In this document: piece after piece, positions 36,760 through 48,059 of the stretch
Layout: each line of letters starts with the position of its first letter
Position numbering within the stretch: the stretch's first letter is position 1
NCBI RefSeq assembly: GCF_932276165.1
Contig: NC_063998.1
Span: 5,468,501-5,532,500 of the forward strand
Origin: Plutella xylostella
Taxonomy: Eukaryota; Arthropoda; Insecta; Lepidoptera; Plutellidae
Direction: 5' to 3'
Length of the DNA stretch: 64,000 nt
Position numbers and translations under genes: made by a program
The notes under the pieces: model-generated
What the model was told of the DNA's origin: nothing
The model's input: the letters and a program-made list of their open reading frames with translations, nothing else
Databases searched by the model: none

Positions 36760-37356
36760 TCAGAAGTTGCAGCAACTGTTAGTTTTCTTGGCTGTCTTGT
36801 AGAAGGCCTTGCTGTGCATTGACAGGCTGTCGGACTTGGCCACTAGGTCGTCCAGCTTCTCCCCGCGCTCCAGGACAGCCTTTATGGTATCATGAAGAAT
36901 TATCTTTGTCTCATCAAGGTCTTCCTGGATTCTTGTTAGTGCATCTGCCTCTTTCGGGTTCTGGAATTTTGCTAAGTACTGAGGCAGACTTGGAAAGTCT
37001 ATTGTATTCTCATTTCCTGATGGCCAGTTGGCGGCCGGCACTTTAATTGTGAACTCATCCAGTATCTTTGTGACCAGTGTGTGTGCTACCCGACTAGGGT
37101 ACTCATGATCAGTAATCATTATGCCGGCCAAATTATCAGCTCTCACATAGACTTGTAACATGTATTCACCTTCTTTTACAGACTGTCTTGAAGCGGGCTG
37201 CGTCCTCTCTACCATAGTTTTGCTGACAAAAGTCATGAATTCCTGCACAGAGCCCCTTTGGAAAAAACTGAAGCTCTGTAAGTCATATGCAGCTTTAAGT
37301 ATTGTGGCATTGTTAACTCCCTTATAGGCCACTCCTAGTGCGTAGGCCTTCACCAT
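36760..37356 (-). CDS. Ykt6: R-SNARE Ykt6
   Basis: Intronless frame of 198 aa, the usual family length. Residues 1-130 form a longin domain (MVKAYALGVAYKG, FFQRGSVQEF, EYPSRVAHTL) and residues about 138-195 the SNARE coiled coil, with the zero-layer arginine at R164 in AVLERGEKLDDLV. Ykt6 drives fusion at ER-Golgi, Golgi, endosome and autophagosome membranes and is anchored by palmitate and prenyl groups on a C-terminal cysteine pair. Here the end is NSCCNF (Cys195-Cys196). The pair is shifted one place toward the C-terminus relative to the CCAIM-type end of the family, so the CaaX box would be C-C-N-F. Lack of introns could mean a retrocopy, but the uninterrupted frame and promoter-like upstream region argue for the functional gene. 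Confidence 0.93.
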   Translation of the reverse strand: MVKAYALGVAYKGVNNATILKAAYDLQSFSFFQRGSVQEFMTFVSKTMVERTQPASRQSVKEGEYMLQVYVRADNLAGIMITDHEYPSRVAHTLVTKILDEFTIKVPAANWPSGNENTIDFPSLPQYLAKFQNPKEADALTRIQEDLDETKIILHDTIKAVLERGEKLDDLVAKSDSLSMHSKAFYKTAKKTNSCCNF

Positions 37357-38963
37357 TGTGCTTGTATTTTATTATATATCTGTAAAAAATAAAATAGGAA
37401 ATCAATAATAGCTAAAAAAGTCATTTGGGAGTTCGACAAAATAAATAGGTAATGAGAAACTATAAAATTTAAGAAATTACCAAACAATCTTTGAGCTGCG
37501 AATATTATAGAACATCACAAATAGTCATAAATTGTGCATTTATGCTTTTTTAAACACAATACTCGAAATATATTGAAAAAAGAGAAAGAAATCAAAATTT
37601 ATTGAATTTCAAAGCACAATCAATTTGCTTACGTCAAAATGTCAAACAGTCAAGTTACATACGTCAGTCAAAATGTGAGACTGTGTGCTGAGGGTTCTCT
37701 GTGTGTATAATACTCCGCACAAAAGACCCGACCACCGACCATCACAATCATCACGTTACAGTGCGACAAACTTATTTGTTCCGGTGAGAGAGAGCGAACT
37801 TAATTGATCCATATCTCATTACTTACTAATGAATTGTATATTGTAAAAAAATAGATGGGTTTATCTATATTTACCGCAAAAGCGAATTAACAATACGAGC
37901 AAACTTAAAATCTTATAGAATTAAGAAATATTAAACATTTATGTGAGCTGTCACCGGAACAGATAAGTTTGTGGCACTGTACATAGTAACGAATACTATA
38001 TGTGTGGTCTACAACTCTACATCATACATTTACGATTCTATAACTCTCTAACGAACGAGAAGGATACAATACAACATACCACCAAGGATTTTTTAGTCAA
38101 GGTATCTAGTCCTAGGTATATAAAAAGTCTTTGATACAATCTAGTAGTAGGTCTATGGATACAATCTTTTTATCTTCTAGTTTTTTTTATTTATTTTTTT
38201 ATATTTTATTTATTTATTTTTAATTAAAAAAGTACAATTACTGCATATAATAACTTAAGCCTAATAATAAATAAATCTTCTAGTTAGAGAAATACTTATA
38301 CAACTACAACGAATAGGCTTCTCTAAGGAAACAAAGAGAGAGAAGATAGAGCAAAGAAGAACATTGGGGCATGCCCAGCCCCCGTATTATGTAACTGCAT
38401 GCCTAAACAGTAAACACTCTTTCTAGGAGATTAAATAATAATAATAAATTAATGCTAATATTCTAGTCTATGCGCGAATGGACACAGACCACAGGCAAAA
38501 TTATCATGCATGGTAGGAGCAGCCCCCGTATTTTGTAACTTTTTGAGAGTTGGCAACCGGTGATAATTGGTATCAACTTAGAGACTTATTAACCGAAAAC
38601 ACCAAAAATCTTAGTGAAAGAAATATGCAAGAAGCCTAACAATATATCCTTACATTCAACATAAACGTTTGTGAAATCAGATAAGTCAGTAAAAGTTATT
38701 AATTAATAATGCTCTAAGTTGTCAGCCATTTTATACCAACCAACCCCACTCGGAGTTACATAATACGGGGGCAGGTTTGAAGTTTTGACATTGACATAAC
38801 ATCATAACATAACTGACAAATTGACAATATTGACATGGCTGTGCTGTGCTCGAGTTGCTCGACAGCCCGACATGTTTTGGTTTTCTTGTTGTTTCGTGCT
38901 AAACTTTTACTTTGATTAAGCGGCTCAGTGTAATATTTTTCTTCAGCTAAAACGAATATAATA
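37357..38963. promoter_or_regulatory. Divergent upstream region between Ykt6 and Taf8
   Basis: Holds the promoters of both genes. TGTCAA/TTGACA-type hexamers cluster near each start: about 37635-37675 on the Ykt6 side and about 38785-38835 on the Taf8 side. Between them are an AT-rich LINE-tail-like run (38180-38280) and a TIR-bounded element (38522-38772). No other coding sequence is seen. Confidence 0.5.
38522..38772. mobile_element. TIR element upstream of Taf8
   Basis: Ends GCCCCCGTATTTTGTAACT (38522-38540) and the reverse complement of GCCCCCGTATTATGTAACT (38754-38772) form 19-bp inverted repeats with one mismatch. A third, direct copy of the same end lies at 38377-38396, suggesting a second, truncated element. 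The right end is about 190 bp before the Taf8 ATG. Confidence 0.7.
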
Positions 38964-41900
38964 ATGGCTGAGAGTACAGAAAAAGTAGAAAGCGGCCCAG
39001 ATGCTCGGAGAAGGATCTTAAACATAGCTGTTTCAACTGTATTACTGGAGTCAGGATTTGACGCTGCTGATAAACTTTCCTTGGAAACCCTTACAGAATT
39101 ACTCCAGTGCTGTAAGTAATTACCACGACTTGGGTTTCTATACATATACCTTCACAGTAAAAACTATTTTCCATTTATTTACAAAAAGTGTTTGTGGGTC
39201 ATTGGATATCTACTTTTCATTTTAGTTTTTTACTACCCTGTGAATCCTAGTTTACTCTTTAGTGTGGTAATAATCTGGCAAAAATTCTCCGGATTAGCAA
39301 GATCCTACTGCATTTAATGACATTCCCATATTGACCCTTGTAAATGTGACACCCTGTATTTAAGTACTTACCTTATTTGTTACAGTCCTCACTGAAGTTG
39401 GAAATTCAGCAAGAGGCTACTGTGAAGTTGCTGGAAGAGTTGAGCCTGTCTTATCAGATGTGGTCATGGCACTCATAAATATGGGTAAGTAGAGAGAAAT
39501 ACCTACTAAAATTGTACTACTCTGAGGAGGTGATCAATACCATAGAATAACATCAATACTAACACAATGATGCTGACAGCTTTATTTTATTCTTTCTAGA
39601 GCACAGCTAGGAAAAATTATATTAGGTCCTTACATATGAAATTGGCGTTTTCTATAAGAGGAACATAAAGTCGTTTTTTAGGGTTCCGTAGCCAAAATGG
39701 CAAAAACGGAACCCTTATAGTTTCGTCATGTCCGTCTGTCCGTCTGTCCGTCTGTCACAGCCGATTTACTCGGAAACTATAAGTACTACAGTGATGAAAT
39801 TTGATGGGAATATGTGTTGTATGAACCGCTACAAAAATATGACACTAAATAGTAAAAAAAAGAATTGGGGGTGGGGCCCCCCATACATGTAACTGAGGGA
39901 TGAAATTTTTTTTTTCGATGTACATACCCGTGTGGGGTATCAATGGAAAGGTCTTTTAAAATGATATAAAGTTTTCTAAAAAACAATTTTCTTAAAGTGA
40001 ACGGTTTTTGAGATATCAGCTCTCAAAGTCGTAAAAAGTATGTCCCCCCCCCTCTATTTTTATAACTACGGGGTATAAAATTCTAAAAAAAATAGAGGTG
40101 ATGCATGCTAATTAACTCTTTCAACGATTTTTGGTTTGATCAAAGTATCTCTTATAGTTTTTGAGATAGGTTGATTTAACTGTAATTTTGCTGCTACGGA
40201 ACCCTTTGTGCGCGAGCCCGACTCGCACTTGGCCGGTTTTTTTAAATGAAATATATTAAATTAATCAAAGTATGTACCATTGCTATGTATGCACTTTTGC
40301 CATCTCATTGGTAGTTCATTGATCCCCTTACTAAAAAAAACATTCGGGTGGGAATCAATAAAATCTTTGAAGGCGGTTTGGACTGCCCCATCGGAGTTGA
40401 ATTTTTTTCCTTGCAAGTAGTTATCCAAATTGCGAAAAAAATGGTAATCTGTTGGAGCAATGTCCGGAGAGTACAGTGGTGGATGTCTAAAACATTCTAA
40501 TTGAAGCTCCTCTGATTTGGTAGCCATCTGTTGTGCAGTGTGTGGTCTAGCATTGTCCTGAAGCAGCAGTGGCCTAGAGCGATTGACCAGCCTCGGTTGT
40601 TTAGCAGCTAGCTTTTCCATCATGGTTTGCAGTTGCTGACAATAGATATCTGCCATAATCGTCTGGCCAGATTTAAGAAAGCTGTAGTGAACGACACCGG
40701 CACTAGTCCACCAAACACTTACAAGCAACTTTTTTTTAGTCAATTTTCGCTTAGGGCAGGATTTGGCTGGTTCGCCAGGGTTTAGCCATTGCGATGAGCG
40801 CTTCCGATTATCGTAGAGGATCCACTTTTCATCACAGGTAATGATTCGATTTAAAATTCCTTCATTATTGTGCCGTTGAGTAACGTAACGCAGCAGTCGA
40901 CGCGCGTTTGTCGGTTTGCTTCACTCAATTCATGAGGTACCCACCTTTCAAGCTTTTTCACCTTCCCAATTTGCTTCAAGTGGATTAGAATAGTTTTATC
41001 ACTAACACCGGAGCCTGCAGCTTCCACAATAGCCTTCAATTCTTCATTATCAACTTTGGTCTCCGGCCGTCCACGAGGCTTGTTCTGCAGGTCGAAATTT
41101 CCAGAACGAAAACGTTGGAACCAAAAACGCACTGTGTTTTCTTTTGCGACACCGTCACCATACACATCATTAATCCTTCGAGCCGTTTCTGCAGCACTGG
41201 TGCCACGGTGGAACTCATACTCGTAAATAACGCGATATTTCAAGTTTTCCATTTTGTAAACAAAGTGACACAAAGAAAAAAACAAAACAAGAAAAAACAA
41301 ATGAATTAAGTGGTTTGAAACACAAATGCATGAGTAAATAGCTATATGAATTTGAATTTGGAATTCCTAACCATAAAGGTAATATTTGAGATCAAAGTGG
41401 CCAGTACGACAAAACGCCAATTTCATAATATGTCTGACTTAGTATCCTATGTCCCCTGGATGGGGCAGAGGGCGTCCACAGTGACTCTCCATCGCAACCT
41501 GTCTTGAGCTTCGCCTTTGATTTCACTCCAAGACTTCCCGATCTTTTTCGCTTCGTCCACTACCGTGCGTCGCCAGGTCTGCTTGGGACGGCCACGCTTT
41601 CTCTTTCCTTGCGGATTCCAATCCATCGCCTGTTTGGGTATGTGGTCAGAATTTCTTCGGAGGGTGTGGCCAATCCAGTTCCACTTGCGTCGCTTGATCT
41701 GCTGGTCGATCAGGGTATCGTGGCACCGTTCTCTCAGTTGGTCGTTGGAGATTTTATTGGGCCAGTATATTCGGAGTATGCGTCGAAGGCATCGGTTCAC
41801 GAAGACTTGAAGCTGGTGCGAGATGGGTTTGGTTACCTTCCACGTTTCGCAACCATATAGCAACACGGACTTAACGTTTGACCTGAATATTTTCAGTTTG

Positions 41901-44236
41901 ACTCTTCTGGTTAACTTTTGTGATTGCCATATTGGTCGCAACTGCGCGAAAGTAGCTCGGGCTTTGGCAATCCGCGAAATGACGTCCTCTTCTGTACCTC
42001 CTGTTTCTGAGACAACGCTGCCGAGGTAGGTAAATTTGTGAACGCGTTCCACTGCCTCACCACCGATCTGCAGCGGGGTCATATTCTGCACACCTGTTCG
42101 CATCTCTTGGGTCTTCCGGATGTTAATTTTCAGGCCTATTTTCGCCGCCTCTTGGCTGAGAGCATCGAGCTTGGCTTGCATGTGTGCATGTGTGTGGCTT
42201 AGCAGGCAAAGGTCGTCGGCGTAGTCTAAATCCTCCAATACACTGAAGGTTCCCCATTCAATTCCACGTCGACTGTTGCTGCTTACTCTCTGCATGATTC
42301 CGTCTAGCGCTATTAGGAAGAGCAAGGGCGACAAAAGACAGCCCTGACGGACCCCAGCGTGCACGGCGATATCCTCCGAGATTAGGCCAGTATGTGTCAC
42401 TTTACAGGAGTAATTCTTGTAAATGGCCTTTATGAGATGTATGAGGGGTGGCGATCGTTAGGAGAGGCCTATGTCCAACAGTGGACTACGGAAGGCTGAG
42501 AGAGAGAGATGTATTATCTTACTCGGGACACCCACGGATAGTAAGCGGGACCACAAATAATAATAATATGTAAGGACCTAATATTTTTAATAGGCCCAAA
42601 CCCAAATGGTGAATCATATAATTTATATACATTTTTGACTGAGCCCCTACTGATTATTTTTTTCTTATTTTTCCAGGTATTAGTACACAAAACATAGAGC
42701 AATATGCTGCCAGACCCAACAGGCATGTGATCCAGACTCCGCAGCAGGCACCAGCACCGCGGACACCGGCCATGCTGTCGGCCGGCTCCAAGGCCAAGCC
42801 ACCTCCGCACATACCTTACCACTTACCTCCACTGCCTGACCCTCATGCGTATATTAGGACACCTGTGAGTATATTTTTATAATTATTTGAACTTTAATAA
42901 AAATAATTGTTTTTCTTATGAAAGGGCATAGGGAAAATTAGCATGACATGATAAAGCCTAAATAAGGCTAGGGAGAAGAAGAACACTCTTATGTCTTACA
43001 AGAATGTACCTACATACTCCTCTTTGTAGGGTAGGCATTGTTCACATTTCATACAAGCAAAAGTGGCTCTATTTAATATGAAAAATAACAATCACTTCCA
43101 CAGACTCACAAGCAACCAGTAACCGAGTATGAAGCTATAAGAGAGAAGGCAGCCAATCAGAAGAGAGATATTGAGAAAGCCCTCACCAAGTTCCTGGCCA
43201 AGACCAGTGAGACACACAACCTGTTCAACACTGATGATCAGGTTTTCCCGTGTAAGTTGCATTTTAAACCTTATCTTGCCGAGCATTATTAAAAATTATT
43301 TTGGCATAAAGCAAAAAAGAGCAGCTCCACACTTTCAACAAACAATACCAATATAAACTTGATTTTCGATCCAATAACAATTCAAAGGTCAAACTTTGTG
43401 GCTTATTAAATTAATTTGTGACCTAACAGGAGGATGTAACTTGAGTTAAGTACTACTTCCAAAAGCTAATAAATGTGATTCCCTTCTTGACTACAAACAC
43501 TAATTTATTTTCATGTTTCATAAAAAAACTTTCTAATACCTTTTCAGTGATAGCCTGCAAGCCAACATTCCCAGCATACCTACCATGCCTATTGCCGACT
43601 GACCAGGTGTTTGACTTCGACGAGCTGGAGTACCACTTCCAAGTGGCCAACAGGACTGAAGATATGCCAGCTGATAAGAAAGGTACATTTAAGACGTCTA
43701 TTGTTATTTACAGAATTTCATGTTTTCATCTTCTTCCTTTCTCTGGCGTGACATGAGGCACAAAGCCGACGCCAACGATGATAAGCAAGGAACTAAGTAC
43801 TTCTGTAAGTGCGAGGTCCCATTAGTGCGTTGCGCTGCGACGCGTCGCCCCATAGGAAAGATCGTCCAACCGTCCCAAAATGTATGGTAGTGACGACGCA
43901 ACGTACTAATGGTGCGTCGCTCAAACGAAAGGATGATAATACATATAACATTCATCATCAATATTTAGGGTCGACTTTGTGCCATACACATTTGTTTTCA
44001 TGGTATTTGAATAATGTGCTATTCATTTTATTATGAGTTAAATTTATTTATTAATACCAACATCACACTTCCTGTGTGCAAAGTACCACATATGTAGCTA
44101 TGGACTACTTATTCTTGCAGAATCAGACAACGAAGGCGAGGGTGGTGATGAAAACGCCAACAACTCTCAGTCAGAGAACCCCAACAATGACAGCCAGCCG
44201 CCGTCCAGCCCGGACCGGAATAAATCTGGTGGTTAA
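38964..44236 (+). CDS. Taf8: TFIID subunit TAF8 (6 exons)
   Basis: Exons 38964-39111, 39386-39484, 42677-42864, 43104-43251, 43548-43682 and 44121-44236 join in phase to 277 aa. Residues about 12-85 form the histone-fold that pairs with TAF10 (RRILNIAVSTVLLESGFD, SARGYCEVAGRVEPVLSDVV). The conserved central region follows: HIPYHLPPLPDPHAYIRTP, then YEAIREKAANQKRDIEKALT and a LIACKPTFPAYL block. The tail is acidic and Ser/Asn-rich. TAF8 helps import TAF10 and links lobes of TFIID for RNA polymerase II initiation. Intron 2 (39485-42676) is inflated by nested transposons. AATAAA lies at 44274-44279, 38 bases after the stop. The match to the family is strong throughout. Confidence 0.95.
39673..40243. 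repeat. Dispersed lepidopteran repeat nested in the mariner
   Basis: Starts AGGGTTCCGTAGCCAAAATG, contains a triple CCGTCTGT run, and ends GCTACGGAACCCTT... then CCCGACTCGCACTTGGCCGG. AGGGTTCCGTAGC and GCTACGGAACCCT are inverted. I recognise this as a very common non-coding lepidopteran repeat, but I do not know its class. Confidence 0.6.
40261..41252 (-). pseudogene. Mariner transposase, broken by one frameshift
   Basis: Starts MENLKYRVI at 41252 with an N-terminal helix-turn-helix region, linker and DNA-binding second domain (RPETKVDNEELKAI). It loses frame near 40905-40920 (one base missing around the NRQTR/RLLRYV position), then continues in another frame to the stop at 40261. All three catalytic aspartates are present: TCDEKW, QDNARPHTA and APTDYHFF (DD34D type). 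Apart from the frameshift the protein is well preserved. Enzyme function is therefore lost in this copy unless the shift is a sequencing error. Confidence 0.88.
41434..42562 (-). mobile_element. Non-LTR retrotransposon fragment inserted in mariner terminal repeat
   Basis: Flanked by the 9-bp duplication ATAATATGT (41425-41433 and 42563-42571). Most of it encodes, on the minus strand, the C-terminal part of a reverse transcriptase. From about 42445 to 42510 it carries a plus-strand tail resembling the 3' end of lepidopteran RTE-like elements (GAGGCCTATGTCCAACAGTG), so it is a composite of oppositely oriented pieces. Confidence 0.7.
41447..42439 (-). pseudogene. Reverse transcriptase C-terminal fragment (RTE-like non-LTR)
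   Basis: An uninterrupted frame includes GVRQGCLLSPLLF, the catalytic DYADDLCLL, KFTYLGSVVSETGG and the C-terminal RRKWNWIGHTLRR / GKRKRGRPKQTWRR blocks seen in endonuclease-reverse transcriptases of many animals. It begins abruptly without the endonuclease and fingers regions, so it is 5'-truncated. The catalytic YADD is intact. Confidence 0.85.
43818..43912. mobile_element. Small imperfect-palindrome MITE in Taf8 intron 5
   Basis: CCCATTAGTGCGTTGCG (43818-43834) pairs with CGCAACGTACTAATGG (43897-43912) with a mismatch. About 95 bp, GC-rich centre, non-coding. Confidence 0.6.
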
Positions 44237-44681
44237 TCCTCTAGTGCTATGTACTCAGTGGTGGTAAATTTAGAATAAAGAAGTTTATGGATTCATCATT
44301 AAAATATTATTCGTACTTGTGTTGTACTTTTTCATACTTTAGCAAAAAATAAATTTTGTTTTGCTGAATCAAAACTGCCACTGCATGAAACTACACACAC
44401 TTGAGTTAAATACTATGAAATTGTTACCAGCCCCTCAGTTTCCTTTGTGCCTAGTACTTATTTAACTATTCTGTAGTTCTATAAGTATGGCTGCTAAACA
44501 TTCTGTCTAGTTTTACATCCATGTATGACTACTAGGATTGTGTTGTAGAATACTTTATTTTAATTCAGACCCATGGTAAGGGTACACACCAGAGCCTTAT
44601 TGGTATTTGATTTATCAGAATAAACTGCAGTGAAACACATGAATACGAAATTAACATACTTTATTAAATTTAATACAAAAA
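44237..44681. other. Convergent 3' region, Taf8 and PSMB2
   Basis: 445 bp between the two stop codons. AATAAA for Taf8 is at 44274; AATAAA on the minus strand for PSMB2 is at 44660-44665, only 16 bases after its stop. No further features are seen. Confidence 0.6.
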
Positions 44682-46067
44682 TTACTTCATGGATGCAGAG
44701 TTAATAATGGGCATAGCCTTGATTCCATCTCGGGTCACAACAGTGACTTGGAAGTTCGGCAAACTGACAAACAGACGCCGGTGCACCTCTGCCACACACT
44801 TCTGGAGGATTTCGTAAGCTTGCTCTTCAGTCAGATCTGTGAACAAATAAATTTTCAGATGAGCTTGTATGAGTTGTTGAAGCACAATACTTCTTTAAGT
44901 ATGTGTGTGAAATATGTAAGGTAAAATTGTGTGTGAGTTCTCATGGATTTGATAGCGAGCAATTCTTTCAAATGTTGATTCATTATATAAATTGTTTCAG
45001 AGTTAATAAATTAAGGCCTGAACACAGACATATTTAATAGAACTTTATGCTGGAACTGGATTTTCGAACTAAATATGTGCAATAAAAAAGGGCCATGACT
45101 GAAGTGAAACTGTATAAATACATACATATCTTTCTTTCAGGCCAATAACAGGCACACTAGTCAGTAATAATTTGCATTGAATTTTGCCAAATACATTGTT
45201 TTTTACTGACCAAATTGAATGTTTAAGTAGTTTAACAGTTAGAGCAACCTATAAAAAAAATTCACTCACCTTTCTTGTGGTATCGATCCATGATGCTCAA
45301 ACTGAGGTAACCACCAAATCCGTGAGCAGCAAAAGGCACTTTCACACTGGACGCTAGGTAGTCCATGAAGTATAGCTCGGGACCATTTTCCTTGTCATAA
45401 CCACCCATCAGCACATTGACAAAGTATGGGGACTGAAAATTGCAAGAATAACATACTTATTAAAATGTTGGTAAGTGCCACTGTAAAGACATCCTGGTTT
45501 CTGGAAGGATGTTGAACAGTGATAAAGTTGTAAAACATACAAGCTAGAAAGTGGTTATTTAGTTAGCCCATAGTAGTCTACTGCCATTTAAACAATGAAT
45601 ACCTAGAGGTAGCTCTTAAAAAAACTGGTCTTTATTATTGTCCAGATAAGACTTACAAATTTGTTCATTCATAAACTACTTACACTGCTTCTCAAGTACT
45701 CGGCAAGGTTCTTGCGAGTGAACGTGGCGGCGGCGGTGGGGCCAAGCTCATAGCCATTGCGCATCTTGTACAGTTGGATGTTCTTCGCGATATATTCAGC
45801 AAACTGATTGGTGTCTCCAGAGTCACCCACCACGGCCATGACTAGTCTATCAGATATTTTGTGGATCTTTTCTTCATCTGTAATGTAAAGCATAGTTGTT
45901 AAAATGTTAATTATTGAAGTATTATTATAGAAACAAGTCAAAGGAAAGAATCACAACTTACCATCTTTCATGATCATAATACTGTGGCTAGCTGATTGAT
46001 CCGCTGCTATCATGACAAAATCATTGCATTGTAATCCTAACAGGCACTGGAAATTGATATTCGACAT
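44682..46067 (-). CDS. PSMB2: Proteasome subunit beta type-2 (20S beta4), 4 exons
   Basis: Minus-strand exons 46067-45962, 45877-45684, 45432-45270 and 44836-44682 join in phase to 205 aa. The start is MSNINFQCLLGLQCNDFVMI; family hallmarks follow (AADQSASHSIMIMKDDEEKI, FAEYIAKNIQLYKMRNGYEL, NLAEYLRS, VNVLMGGYD, LYFMDYLASVKVPFAAHG). This is a non-catalytic beta-ring subunit: there is no propeptide and no N-terminal threonine nucleophile, as expected. It assembles into the 20S core in cytosol and nucleus (Drosophila Prosbeta4). Its start lies 447 bp from the divergent TRMU start, and it converges with Taf8. Confidence 0.95.
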
Positions 46068-46514
46068 GTTTTTGCAAGTAATTCGTAAATAACTTCGATT
46101 CAAAAATCCGCTAACCTCTTGTGAAAAATGTCAATTCACCGCTTATGTTCACAGACAAAAAAAATTGCTGAACATTAGCTGACTCATCTATCTAATCTGT
46201 GGTCATATTCTCCTTCCACATTCTCGCCAAAATAATGCAGTGGACCTTGGGTTTCATGTTCCTTGGCCTTAAGATATCAGATAAAACATCTGAGTTTGCT
46301 CATCACGCTCACCATTTGATCACGAAAAGGAGAGCACGAGCAGTGAAACTTATTATTCTGAGTCTATTATTTTTTCGAACGTCAAAGTGACAATTTGTGA
46401 GCCTTCCTCACAGAGTACGTTTATGTTATGACTTTCCTTTCCTAACCTAAAAATAACTTGCCTATTTGTTTTGGTTTTATTTAATAACATTTTAAGCAGT
46501 ATAAATAATGAAAC
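46068..46514. promoter_or_regulatory. Bidirectional promoter region, PSMB2 / TRMU
   Basis: 447 bp between divergent start codons. TGTCAA/TTGACA-like words occur near both ends (ATGTCAATTC at about 46126, GTCAAAGTGACAA at about 46381). No TATA box is obvious. Confidence 0.5.
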
Positions 46515-48059
46515 ATGTTCAAACGGATAGCTGTTGGGATTTCCGGTGGCGTAGACAGTGCGGTATCGGCTCTTCTATTGAAACGAGCAGGTAAATTAAC
46601 TTAAAATTCATATCTATTAAACCTCTGTAAATACTGATGAATGTTGATGGTATACGAATATTTTCTCATATTTCAGGTTACCAAGTAGAAGGTGTATTTA
46701 TGAGAAACTGGGACAGTAATTACGAAGCAGGCTACTGCAATGATGAAAGAGATTTAGAGGATGCCACTTTCGTTTGCCGTAAGCTCGAGATTCCATTGCA
46801 CAGAGTTCATTTCATAAAGCAGTACTGGAACGAAGTATTCACCGTTTTGTTAAATGAATATGAAAATGGACTGACGCCAAACCCGGACATCTTGTGCAAT
46901 AGATACATTAAATTTGATAGCTTTTTTGAACATTGCAGGAATAATTTAGGAGTAGATGCCATTGCTACTGGCCATTATGCTAGCACATCTTTTGGACCAT
47001 TCTTAAAAAAGTACAATGAAAATGAAGGTAATTTAGTATAAATCACTGGAAACTATAACTAACTTTATATGATTTAATGTACAAGTAAAAATAATATTTT
47101 TGTTTTAACTTGTAGGTACTTATTATTTATATTTATTTCCAGGAGTTCACCTACTTCAACCAGCAGATAAACATAAAGACCAGACATTTTTTCTGTCCCA
47201 AGTGAAGCAATTTTCATTGAGAAAATGTATGTTCCCTATTGCTAATTTGCTCAAGTCTGAAGTGAGAGAAATTGCAAAAAAAGAAGGCTTACTGAATGTA
47301 GCTGAAAAAAGGGATAGTACAGGAATATGTTTTATTGGGAAAAGAAGGTTTCAGGATTTCATTGCTGAAGTAAGTATTATATGGGATGTAAAAAATGTAG
47401 TTTAATTCAGTAAAAGTGCTATCTGATTGATTCTAATTGTTTATGTTATTATCATTTTCAGTACATTCAAGTAAAGAAAGGTCTTCTAATAGACATAGAC
47501 ACTGGGCAAGTTGTTGGTGAACACAATGGATTCCACAACTGGACCATAGGACAGAGGTGCTGCCTGGAAAATTACAAAGATGCATACTTTATTTTCAAGA
47601 AAGATCTAGAATCTAACAATATTTTTGTGGTAAGATATTTGCTGTTCTAGTTCCAAATTTTTACAGGATTCCAGAATAAGTAGAGTTTGTTTTAGGAAGG
47701 TACAGAGATTTTATCAATTGTTTCCTCTTATTTTTCAGGTAGCGGGCACCAAGCATCCGGTTCTATGGAATAATCTAGTATTCACTGGTGAACCTCATTG
47801 GATACACAGTGAACCAAGCAAGCTGAGAAACAATGATGTCTTGAAATGTTTCTTCCGATTTCAACACACGATGCACTTGGTTCCTTGCAAAATTGTAAAA
47901 AACTCTGAAGGACTAACAATAATGCTAGAATACAACCTAAGAGCACTAACTGAAGGCCAATTTGCAGTTTTATATGCAAATGGGGAATGTCTTGGAAGTG
48001 CTAAAATAAAAGATGTTAGCCATAACTTAATAACTACTCATGTACAATCAGATTCCTAG
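46515..48059 (+). CDS. TRMU: Mitochondrial tRNA-specific 2-thiouridylase (TRMU/MTU1), 5 exons
   Basis: Exons 46515-46590, 46677-47027, 47143-47369, 47462-47629 and 47739-48059 join in phase to 380 aa. It adds sulfur to the wobble uridine (s2U34) of mitochondrial tRNAs for Lys, Glu and Gln. Visible features: the ATP PP-loop SGGVDS (residues 10-15), VFMRNWDS, the first active-site cysteine in NPDILCNRYIKF (C99), TGHYA, KDQTFFLSQV, the second cysteine in DSTGICFIG (C205) and HNWTIGQR. The C-terminal beta-barrel ends in LRALTEGQFAVLY. No extended presequence precedes the PP-loop; targeting information must lie in the first residues, as in other animal TRMU proteins. Length and motifs are complete. 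Confidence 0.95.

Larger units (their letters stand above)
39622..42581 (-). mobile_element. Mariner element with nested insertions, in Taf8 intron 2
   Basis: The left end begins TTAGGTCCTTACATATG at 39622 after a TA, and the matching inverted end finishes at 42581 followed by TA (42582-42583), the target duplication typical of mariner. The right terminal repeat is split: ...CGCCAATTTCAT at 41415-41426 and ATGTAAGGACCTAA at 42568-42581. The sequence between them is a later LINE-derived insertion (41434-42562) with a 9-bp duplication ATAATATGT on each side. A second insertion (about 39673-40243) lies near the left end. Transposase is on the minus strand. Confidence 0.85.
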
